Positions 46,201 to 58,200 of a stretch of 64,000 bases of DNA are shown here, piece after piece (position 1 is the first letter of the stretch; the number at the start of each line of letters is the position of its first letter). Under the pieces are notes generated by a model. That model worked only from the letters and a program-made list of their open reading frames with translations. It had not been told where the DNA came from and made no database searches. The position numbers were made by a program, and so were the translations under genes. This stretch comes from Agrypnia vestita (taxonomy: Eukaryota > Arthropoda > Insecta > Trichoptera > Phryganeidae), in the NCBI GenBank assembly GCA_016648135.1, contig JADDOH010010845.1, positions 1 to 64,000 on the forward strand, given 5' to 3'.

Positions 46201-49200
46201 TTCAAACCTCAAATACAGTCAGCGCAGTACAACGACGTTTTTATACTGCCGCATTGTTCTACGATCGTAAATCAGAACCGTCGTTATACGAAGTCGTTTA
46301 AATTAATGAGAAAAAATACGCTTTCTATATACCATTAGATGGCTTCTTTTTTTCATTTTTTAACGATCCAAAAAGTCGATAAGGAATTTTTTGCACATAC
46401 GTCATTGTTCTACGATCATGATGATATAAAATACAATAGGAAATCAGTTGTAACACCCTCTGTGGTAAATTCTGAACTGTTTTTCATCAATTTTCGAGAC
46501 GAGCCTCATCCGTGTTCACACGCCGTTGCGAACAGAATTTTTATAAGCAGCCCTGATAAGGGCCCCCCTTATTTTTGTTTATTATTTATGTAGAGGCGAC
46601 TCCGGCACGGTACCGATGTTGCCGATGGGTTAAAATATTTAAAAAAAATTAGTAGCGGAGAGGGTAAAATTGTGCCACTACCACTTACTCAGACTGGCTG
46701 AGTAGGGACACTTAAAATTAAAAATTGAAATTTCATTACTCCCTTTCTTTTGCGGTTTGTTTTCTGCCGGAAAAACTTTGGATCGATTTTTAACCCTTTT
46801 CCCATGATCCAATCAAGCTGAAAGTTTGCAGGCAGACTCGTGGCGATGATAAAGAAGATTTAAAAAAATTTCGTTTAAAAAAATTAAATAATTATAGTAT
46901 AATTTTGGATTTTTACAAATTTTAATGGTTTTTTCAAATTGGAATCAATACCCTGACGAGTGCAGTAGGCACGTAACCTGATTCAATGAGAAAGGGAGTA
47001 TAATAAAAACCTGTTTTTTATGGGTTAGTTTTTATTTTAAATTTGAATAACCCAAAAATATAAAAATATGAAAAGTGTTAATACAAACTTATATTATAAA
47101 AAATTTGTCACTTAATCCGGCCAATGACAGGCTGTAAGCCCCTTACGTTCTTTCCCACATAAAATAGCTCAGACTCTGTGAGACATCTATGATATATCTT
47201 GAATATCGTCAATAATCAAATACAACCCCCTCACCTCATCCTTTTCGCAATGTTCCCTCTCTCCCACCACCCAGATGCCCCATCCACTTCCACTGGACCC
47301 GCAGCCCATACACTGGACGCACACTCCCACACAATCCAGTCTACGCTCACCCGAAGGGAAACAGACGCTTTCCGTAACTAGTATCAAATAATAGCAGTGC
47401 AAAAAACAAAACAGTGTTTTCATTTATAATTAATTATTAGCTTGTATAGTTATCAGGTTATCGGTATAGCAATATTGGAAAACAATTTCATTATATTCAG
47501 AAACATCTTCCCGACAATACTGAGGGGTAAGTGATATGGGTGTTGTGTCTCGATTTTTGTTGTGTTCCCTCGGCGCTAACCGATCCCGCACAACAGACAC
47601 GACCTTGCTCCCACGCTTGAGTTTGTCTAAATATTGTCGCTTATCGTTTTTCAACACTCCAACGCTATATCCCTTATTTATATAGGGTGTAACAGAGCTA
47701 GTCCACAATACTTTACAGGCGGATTCCTGCCTTGATAAGGAGTCAAAAATGTTCAAGCAACCATGGCCTAATGTCAATTGTTATGAAGATACGCGACATC
47801 AATATTTGCATTTTTTTTCTCAATATTTCTGACTCATTTTTTTCAAATGTTGGACTATCGTTAGAGTTACTTATATCCAATACGAAAAAATCATTCCCTT
47901 TAATGCAAGTCAAATAAAATGATAAAAATCTTCAAATTCCAATTGGAAATTTTTCTTAATCGATATAAGTTACTGTAACCATAGTTCAACCTTTTGCAAA
48001 AAATAAGTCAAAAATATTGGAAAAAAAATTGCCAACTTTGATGCTGCATAACTCCATAACTATTGATATTAGGTCATGGACGGGATTCTACTTTGGGCGC
48101 ATGAAAGAAGACTATTCTTTTGATTTTTTTAAAGGTTTTATTAAGCTTAATAAGTACACTCTTGAAATATATTAAATTTAATTATATATTTAATGCACTT
48201 TAAACATACAAAAACACCATTTGAATACAATGCCTCGATTAGTATGTGTAAATTTCAAAAATGATCCATCCAAAACAGAAAGATTTTGAATTTTTAGGTT
48301 CAATATATCACTAGCAAGTGACTGACCCAAATTTTGCACACATATTCTTCAGGACCCAGTGGGTAGCATAGATGACATTTCCTCACTTCCTCTAATATAT
48401 TTTCTTTACAAATCTACACCGTTTGAATGATCTGACCCAAATTTTGCAAACTTATTCTTTAAAACCCTGCGGGTAACGTAGACCACACTTCCCTCCAGGA
48501 CATTTAATCCATCCCAGCGTTGATTGAATGGAAACATTGTTTTTATTAAAAGCTTTGCAAAATAATGGAGCCTTTGTTTGCCCCCACAAATTTATTTTTA
48601 ACTTAATCCTTAACCCGTGCAACGCCGGGTACGAACAGCTGGTGTATAATAATTTGTTTTTCGAGTGTTTCAAGAGTGTATTTATAAGGCCTACTTAAAT
48701 CCTACATTAATGCCTTTATTCATAATCTCATAAAAAAATTCATAAAAATAGCCTTTTCTTTCGAGCACTTAAAGTACAATCCTGCCTTAATTCTTATAGC
48801 GTTGTACTGAAACCTGCCATTAGCTCGTGTGTTAATATATTTTTTATAACCCCTTGCATTTAAAAGGTTAATATTAGTGATGCAACGAATACTACTTTCA
48901 CGAATACGAATATCAAACCTACTGTTTGGCGAATACGAGTACAAATAATTCAACAAGGTAAAAAATACACCACCGTTCTTTTTTTTTCACTAAACGATTT
49001 AATAATTTAAATTTACCACCGGCAAATTTTTATTCAAAAAGCGCAACATTTGTAACTTCTTTTATCCGTTGGTACATTCTCATTGGTCGAAAATAATATT
49101 TCTGAGGCGACGGTAGACGGCTTTAATGGAAAATACTTGCGGGCAAGTTTCTTTCCATGTTATTAGATTTAATTTGAAATTATTTTATATGAGTTAACAC

Positions 49201-52200
49201 TTTTACACACAACGGAATTAAAATGGAACGAACAATACGTATTACTAAACAAAAACTACATGAAAAGAGCACCTAACCTAATTAACAACCCAACAAAACT
49301 AGATGAAAGAACTCATGTTATGCTGTGAAATAAGTGACAATTGACAACTTGAGAACTCAACAAATCGATTCATTCAATGTTAGGGGAATTCCCGATAAAT
49401 GAGTGTGTAGGTGTGTTTGGATACACGGTGCACAGCCAAACCGTAATTTGCGTTGCGTTCAGTTATTCGGCGAATATGAGTATTCGTATTCGTTGCATCA
49501 CTATTCAATATCTCGGATAAGTTTGCTAAACACCCTGTTTAAAAATTACAATTATTTGAAAATTAATGTGATTCTGTTGATTTTGGATGACGTAATTTAC
49601 CCGACTCAAAGGTTTTTTTGTTTCGTGTGAAAAGCTTCCGATACACAAGATGATTGCAAACGCAAAGAAGTGTGACCGTAAAATATTGACTATATTGTGA
49701 TTGACCAAATGTGCGATTATTCCAGGCCGGGAACAAGGAGCAGTCGGACGGCCTGGAGCGCGCCATCGACCAGATGGGCCGCAAGACTCGGGACCTGAGG
49801 AGGCAGCTGCGTAAGGCCGTCGTGGACCACGTTTCTGACAGGTGAGCTCATCGCCGGCCGCAACTCGGATTTATCTGCCTGTTTCATTTTCCTGCCACCT
49901 GTCGCTAGAAAATTCAATTTTTATAAAATGACAATGTAATAAATATTATTATCAAAATCAGGGTTCGAGGATATATATCCGCAGATATATATCATAATAT
50001 TTATGGCTTGATTTTTACCTTTGATATATATCCAAAAAAACTTTCTGTGGTCGTTAATAGATGGCGCTAGTTGTATTTTAAAAGTACTGCAGATTGTTTT
50101 TTTAATGTCTGCGGTCGTTACTATATGGCCCTAGATGTTTTTTAATGTCTGCGGTCGTTACTATATGGCCCTAGATGTTTTTTAATGTCTGCGGTCGTTA
50201 CTATATGGCCCTAGATGTTTTTTAAAAAGTGCTACAGGTTATTTTTTTTTAATATCTGCGTTAAAAACTAAGGGCTACAGGTTTTTTTTTTGATATTTGC
50301 AGTTGTTACTAGATGGCGCTAGTTGTATTCTAAAAAGTGCTACGGTTATTTTTTATTTTATTTTGTTTCATATAATACATTTTTTATTTCGCTCAAAGAA
50401 ATAAACACCCATAACACTACATTAGAAAGAGCAACTTTCATAACTTATATATAATAATTGCATATATTAGCTTTTTTCAGTATGCAATTCATTTATTTAA
50501 TAAATAATAATTCATATACAAAATAAATTTCTTAATTATTTCGATTGTATCAATAAAGTAGTAGTAGTAGTAAAGAGAAATAAAGTTTGGATACACATCC
50601 AATTTTGATATATATAAAAAAATCTGACTTTTTGATTTTTATTATAAAAATCAGATTTTTTCGAACCCTGTACAAAAGCAAAGCCGAATGAAGTACAAAG
50701 GTAAAGAATTCGAGTATGCTCCTACAACAAAAGAAATGTACAAATTCACACTATTTCGCTATTTATCGCTCGTCTATAAACTGTTTATTGTTTCGAGAAA
50801 TTTCTGTTCAATTATCGCACAAAAGCTGACACTCCATTTAATTATCTGCCGCTTTGTTGACAACTCATGATGATAACACTGTTTTCGCCACGGTTAGCTG
50901 CTAATATCGCATTGGTAGAAACGTCAAAAATATAGATTTTTCGAATCCTCTGAAACGTTCTTTTCATTTCTGCTGTTAAGGAGAAGGTTCCCGTCGGTTC
51001 TAGGCTGTTCTAGGTGTCTCCCACGTGTTATACATAATCCCAGATTGCAGTGGCGTGCAGCGCATACAAGCAAAAAAGCTGTGCATTAGTAAAGATTCCG
51101 AGAAACAAATATTAATTAAATAATCCTTATCTTAAGAAAAAGTTGATTTAAAATTCTGGCTGTAATTCGTCCTATGGCTAGAAGTTTTATTTCTGACGTT
51201 TCCATTTAACGTGACGTATCTGTTTTTTTCGATTTAAAATTCTAGCCATAATTCCTCCGTCCTACGGCTAGAAGTTTTATTTCCGACTTTTCTGTGCTTT
51301 TCTGTGCTTCATGTCAATTCTTCATTTATTTCGCCAACCAATTTGTTCCACAGATATAGTCGAGTTGAGAAAAAAAACACTACATTTTTAATGCTGCGAG
51401 TTTTGTGTAGTAGCGTCCTTCTTCGAAAGGTCCTATGCCAGGCGCACGTCATGCAGAAATGTTATTTTTTACAAATTCCACCCAAAACTTTTCGGTGTAA
51501 ATTTTATGTCTTTTCTATGGTAAATGTAAATACGAAAACGACAAATATCATCTGTCACCTGTCATATCATAAAATGTTTGATTTATTTTTGTGAAAAGAA
51601 ACGTATATCTGATATTAGTATTGTTCCCGATTTAATTATATATAAATTGTCTTCGAAATATATTGAAATTTTTCGCCATATTAGCTATGCCTATGTAAAA
51701 TATTTATTTATTTAGGAAATATTGTTTACAATACTTCTTTTATAGTGCAGTTATTTTTGTGGATTGAAACTACTCAAAATAGTTCATTATATATAGTTAA
51801 AAAATTTTAAAAATGTATATACCCTCATAGGTATATGCGTATATATATATTTTCAATATAGGTATATAGTCGGTGACAGCGTAACCTAGGTTTATACCCA
51901 CTGCACGCCGCTGCTAGATTGCGAGTAGGGTGTTCTAGAGCATTCCATAGTGTTGTGTGCAATTCATTCTGCTTACCATTTCGTTACAGTATGTAACTAA
52001 CTTACCACCACGCCGTAGGCAGAAAGGATAGAGCGCCGTACTCTTCTGTCCTGACATACAACTTTTGCTTCATCTACATTCGTACATCTTCGCTTGCAAG
52101 CTTGGTTAATCTGGTCATGCCGCGTCTTCCGTGGTCGCCCTCTCTGTCTGGAGCCGTCAACACTTGCATTATATATCTTTCTTACCATTCTTTCCTCATT

Positions 52201-55200
52201 CATTCGGTCAACATGCCCAAACCACCTGAGCGACCCTTTTTTAATTCTAGTAATTATGCTAAGATCAGCTTTACGTTCGTTCCTAATAATCTTCATTCTT
52301 TACTCTGTCATACATGGATTTGCCACACATACGTCTAAAGGATCTCATCTCCACTGCATTCAATCTACTTTCGTTCCTTTTCTGCCAGCTCCAGGCTTCA
52401 CTTCCATACATTAATGTCGGTACCAGAACTCCATTATGTACCGCTACAGTATGTACACGCGCTTCAATCGTCACAACTTGGGCAAGACGGGTTAAGTTAG
52501 ATTAGGTTTTGCTTTCTATGCGTATTTTGGGACGGATATCTGTTTTTAGCCATCTCTTACTTGTTGTAAATTTCAATGCCGCACTGAACATGCTTATGAA
52601 ATATTTTCCCTTTCTCGACAGCAAGTGAATATTAACTGCATTTGACATAAATATTATTAGCCAACTGAGCATACGTTCTGATCTTTCAGCTTCCTGGAGA
52701 CCAACGTGCCGCTGCTGGTCCTCATGGAGGCCGCCAGGAACGGCCAGGAGAAGGAAGTCGAGGAGTACGCCATCGTCTTCACAGAGCACGCAAACAAACT
52801 CGTAGAGGTAATGTTGTTGAATTTTTTTTTTAATGAAATTTAAAATAAATTAAATTTTAATAAATATCATTATTAACACATTGTTTTGCCTCGCTCCACT
52901 TTCGCTGTGTGGTGCTAATAACGAACTCCGTCACATTGTCCGCAGGTCGCGAACCTCGTGTGCTCCATGTCCAACAACGAAGATGGCGTGAAGATGGTCC
53001 GCCACGCCGCCAACCAGATCGAGAACCTCTGTCCGCAGGTGAGCATTAGCACGCCGACTTTTCCATTTTGTTTTCCCGTGTCGATTACGGCTTTCTCCTC
53101 GAGATGTCGCTGTGTTCGTTATTCAATCGTCAATAGATGGTGATGATCACAAAAAACAACCAGCTTGTCGAAACGTATTTAAAATTATTATTCCTGAACG
53201 TGGTACAAGTTATACAGGGTGTCCCGTATCTCGACGTCAAACCGAAATCGGGTGATAATAGTTATCAGAAGTCATGTGTTTATAAATTATGAGCATTTAA
53301 AAAAATAACAAAATCTACACCTGTGACAGTCTTTTCACTCCTGATGCTACAAATCTTTATTTTTCTTCATTTTTTTTATTATTATGTAATCTTGAATAAT
53401 GCTTCTGTAAAATTTTGTCCAAAATTCAAATCCAAGAAAATGGAAGAAAATGTCAATTTTGACCAAACCAAGAATTCAAAATCAATACTTTGCCCAGTTT
53501 TAACTGCCTGTTTTGGAACCACATTGGTGGCCCTCATAGTGCAGTGGATGACACTGCACTATGAGGCTTCTCTCGCCGAGGATTCCGGGTTCGATTCCCG
53601 GTGAGGTCACAATTTAATCTATGTGATTTACTCAAGCCTGGGTGTTTTGTGATGTACTTCGCTTCTGTAATTGGGCCTTCTGGCCTGTTGAAGCGTAAAA
53701 AAATGAATAATGATGAATGACGGACTAAAATGAGTAAGTTACGGCGGTCGGCGAAAGAGTAATGGTGGTACCGGCGTGCTGCCTGCCGGTACCTTCTTAT
53801 TGGTGGCTCGCATCGGGCGCGATTGGTCAATCGGCACACTCGAGGGAGTAGAGTCCGGGCAGGCCTAGATCCTCCACAAAATGATAAAAATTTTGCCGAC
53901 ATTTAAAAAAAGTTTTTTTGTAAGGTTTTGTCATTTTAAGGTACAGATACACATGCTTCTTTACTGGCATGCTAATGAGCATGCCACTAATAAGCATGCC
54001 CTAACAACTGTACACACTTGCTCATTACTGGCATGCTTATTAGTGGCATGCTCATAAATAAGCATGCCCAAAGCTAACAATCAAACACACATGCTTATTA
54101 GTGGCATGCTCTTGTCATAGAATAGAGACGCTCTTGTTCAAAATGGAAACTTTGCAAACTGAAATAGAAAATTCAAGTGAACCAATAAATCAAAAAAGTT
54201 CCCGAGTTTCCATCCGCACATTTTTGATTTTAGTTTATATAATTTTTATTGTAAGATTTGAATCATTCATGCCTATTAATAAAGTTTCGTAAACATTATT
54301 TCTCACTATATTATTTTTACACAACGGTGACCGAGTATTCCACAGACATTCGTGATTCTTATAATAAGTCACGAAAAGTAATGTTTTATCATCTCCCCAA
54401 CGCGCCATATTTGTTTCATCTGTCGCGGACTGAGAAAATCGCATCGATAATACTAGCCGCGAAGCCCGCGAATGACATAAGCATGCTCATAAATAAGCAA
54501 GTCTGTTCACACATGCTCCAAAGATACCCCTTCTCTATGGTGAATGACAGTGGCATGCTTATAAATCAACCGGCGGTTGATTTTTGATCATGCCACTAGG
54601 TGGCATGCTCATTTCTAGCAAGTCGTACACACATGCCACTAATAAGCATGCCACTGTCAAAGTCGATACTGCGCATGCTCACGTGCCACAAGCATGTGTA
54701 TCAGACGCTTTATGCGACGTGTATGTGCGCAAATAAATTTTTAATATTCCATATAAAGTAATGGTCCCAAAGTTTTACTGAAAATAAATCTGAAATATTG
54801 AGAAAAAAAATGCAGATATTGATTTCGTTTATCTCCGTAATTGTGGACGTTACACCCAAAGTGTAAAGAATAGTTTCAACTCAAAATTGAATGTAGCTGT
54901 TTTTGCTGCCAGCTACTAGACACCTGGTACATTGCTCTATTCTGATGGTGTCACCGGATAGACAGACTATTTTGCTGAATATATTTTACTGTACGTAATT
55001 CAAGTTTCGGGATCCATTGTGAACCCGCTATGTTAGGGTCTTTTCGGTGTTTGCAATATGTAAAATAGTGTCGTGTTGATGGTATCCTCGCCCGGTATTT
55101 ACATTAATCTTTATCCTCAGGTGATCAATGCTGCGCGGGTGCTGGCGGCGCGGTCGCGCAGCCGCGTGGCGCAGGAGAACGCCGAGGTGTTTGCCCGCGC

Positions 55201-58200
55201 TTGGGAGCTCGGGGTGAGGCTGCTCACGGAGGCTGTGGACGACATCACCACCATCGATGACTTCTTGGCGGTCAGCGGTGAGTGAGATCCCTGGTCCTCT
55301 AAATAGAAGAATTTATTAATCAATATATATATATATATATAAAAAACATGATTCCCTACCCGCCAAGTTTTCTCCACAACCAGCCACAACCACCCACCGG
55401 TGGTTATGGTGGTGGATAACCCTCGGTGTCCCATCGAAAATATGCGAGCTTGGTGGGGGTGGCTGTGCGTGGATGGGAGTGGGTGATGAAAATGTACTTT
55501 CTAGCTCATTATTTTGTTATGGGAAGGCCCCTACGCTTCAGATTGTTTCAAAATAGGCGCGCCGACTGTGTCGGTGAGTCTAGAGGGTTCCGGAAAAACC
55601 TGATCTAGAAAGTTCTGGAAGGAGAAGGTTCTGGAAAATTCCCGAAAGTTCTACAAGGTTCTAAACTAAGTGGTGGAATGTGTCGGTATATCTAGAAGGT
55701 TCCTGTGAGAATGTTCTAGAAGGTTCGCGAAAGTTCTATGACGATCCAAATAGTGTTCTAAAAATCTACACGTGCGAAGCCACGCGGGCAAAGCTAGTTT
55801 ATTTATATTGGATGATTTACATTCACTTACTTCACGGCCATGTTACACATAAACATTATTTTACAAACAACTTGCTGGCTAAAGAACTTGTTTACCAGTG
55901 CCATTAATGCCAGTGGCGTGCATGTAAGCAAAAAAGCTGTGCATTAGTAAAGATTCTTGAAAATAAATATTAGTTAAATAATACAGCGTCAACATATTTT
56001 ATTCTCGAAACAATTCCATAGATGGCTCTAAAAAGCCATTTCTGATTTGATGACAGCTAAGGAACTAGGGCCAAAGTTTGCCAAAAGATGGCGCCAGCCA
56101 TAGTTACAACACGCACACGAAAGGTGTTCTTCTTTATATCAAGTACCCCAAGGGTGAAGCACAATTTTATTAAGAGATGGCAACTCTGGCGAAAAACACA
56201 AATAAAATATTAGAGAGTTATTCAAATACTTCAGAACACATATGTTTTGGTATCTTCTGCGTTATCCTGAATACAAGTCAGACATCGCAAAGAGATCTTA
56301 CTGATCTAAAGTCCGAGTCTTTGGCGAGCTTAAAACGTAAGTCACAGAGGATCTGGTCTGGAGACCCAGCAGAGGAATCTGCAGTTACTCCAGCAGCGAC
56401 AAGGGGACAGCGACCCTGGTCTCGGGACCCAGCGGGGGATTCCGGGGTGGGTTGTAATACTGCAAGGCGCCGTTCTAGGCGCTTGCCGGCTCGTCAGCCA
56501 GGAACCCTGCAATGGGATCTGAAAAGTCGGCCATAGAGGTCACATATGCACGGCAGAATATCCCAGAAAAGTATACACAGAAGATTCTGAATGGCCGTGA
56601 AAATCTGAGAACATTTTTGCAGAAATTTGAACCACAAGTTTTATGTTTTGTGGACAAGCATTTAGTGCTTTTTCTGCACCATTTTAGTTTTTTCTGCAAG
56701 TTAATCTTATACACTGAATAGTATAAACATTTTATTATTTTAATTAGTTTCTAATTTGACCCTAGATGGTTGGGTACGTAATCAGCATACTCACGACTGT
56801 TGGAATTCCGATTCTGTCTACTTAAAATCAAGCGAATTTTCCATATTTTTTCAGAGAACCACATCTTGGAGGACGTGAACAAATGCGTGGTCGCCTTGCA
56901 GGAGGGCGACGCCGACTCCCTGGACCGCACCGCCGGCGCCATCAGGGGCAGAGCCTCCAGGTAACTCACTTCTTCCATGGTCTGATTTGACACAATATTC
57001 AGTGTTCAGAACTTTGTTATCTGCACTCTTAAATGATGATACGTAATACAGTAGAACCTCGTCAATTCAAAATTCAATGGACCCAATAAAAAACATTTTG
57101 AATTTTGCGCTACTTGATAATTTTTGAGATATTTTCTCCACCAGCCATAAAGAAAAAAAAATTGTTTACACATTCACCTGCTATGTGAGCTTCAAATTGC
57201 TATAACTCGTCAAATTTTAGGATTTATGAAATGAATGATGACTCAAATTATTCTTAGATCTTCTTCTTCAAGAGTCTCTTTGCGCAGGAGTTTCCTCTTG
57301 TGATGCTGAATTCCAGCTATCTCTTCATCGCTTCGTGGGTCTGTCTGGTGGGCCCGGTGCATCTGGTACACCATGCAGAGCTATGCACATATCTTGAACC
57401 TTGCAGACTTCCCGGATTGCTGTATTCCTCACGCGATCATGCAGAATATTCCCAGCAATAGCATACAGAGTCCTCTATGTCTTGACAGTGTCTGCCCTCG
57501 ATTCAATGCTGTATATAAGGATAGGTCGCATACATGTCTTATAACCACGTACCTTGTTATCCGTTTGTGGAAGCCATTCCACAATACAGATAGCCGCCCA
57601 TCTAGGTGACACATACGACACACCTACGCGACAGGGGTTGATGACACACGCCCATAGCAACACGCGCCGATATCCAGGCGCCCGGCAGGCGAGCGAAGTA
57701 TGCCGTGGAATGTGGTAACGCGGCAAAAGCAGAGGGCATGACACTCCTCTGGGTCAGCACAACCCCGGGCACGAGGAGAGGAGAATTCGCAATTCCTTTG
57801 TGCGAATCGACTATAAGATGTCCGACGCACCACATACATCATCTCACTTCTACGTGACTTCTTGGTACGGCGGAAACCCTTTCCGTTCGAATACTCAACT
57901 GTGTCATTATAACCGTCGATATACTTTGTACCTTTTATACCTCAATTGTATTTTTATACATTGTCTACACTTTACAATAGATTCCGCTAAACCATCGCGA
58001 CTTTGAAATCTCATCAGCAACGCCAGAGATCTCGACTCTGCATATAAACGGAGTGGTGACCCTTGATAACATTTATTCAACGAAGCAGCATTGTTTGGGG
58101 GTAGCTTCTCGACCTTACAAATAGGTCAATTCGTACACACCAATCCCACACGTTCTTTATGTGCTATATGTATATGCTATAAGGTAAAGCAAAGAAATTA

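Larger units (their letters stand above)
42806..49725 (+). other. alpha-Cat: alpha-Cat intron 8, 6.9 kb, transposon-rich
   Basis: The longest internal intron contains an H1 copy (43333), SINE (43590), two further MITEs (43756, 44073), an inverted-repeat element (44425), foldback (47682), a Helitron-like end (48642) and an hAT copy (48875). 44960-44990 holds a perfect 12-bp hairpin (TTCTTGTATTGA). 45250-45330 shares a block with minus-strand 56515-56580. No exon was missed as judged by phase: exon 8 ends and exon 9 starts at phase 0. Confidence 0.85.

Noticed and set aside
47430..47777. 115-codon minus-strand frame
   Set aside because: Overlaps the left arm of a foldback element; no protein similarity I can name.
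50101..50226. CRISPR array
   Set aside because: Units are directly adjacent identical tandem repeats without spacers, in an animal genome.
56177..56536. 119-codon frame in intron 12
   Set aside because: Runs into the same dispersed repeat and has low-complexity RDPAGDS-type sequence; no family recognised.
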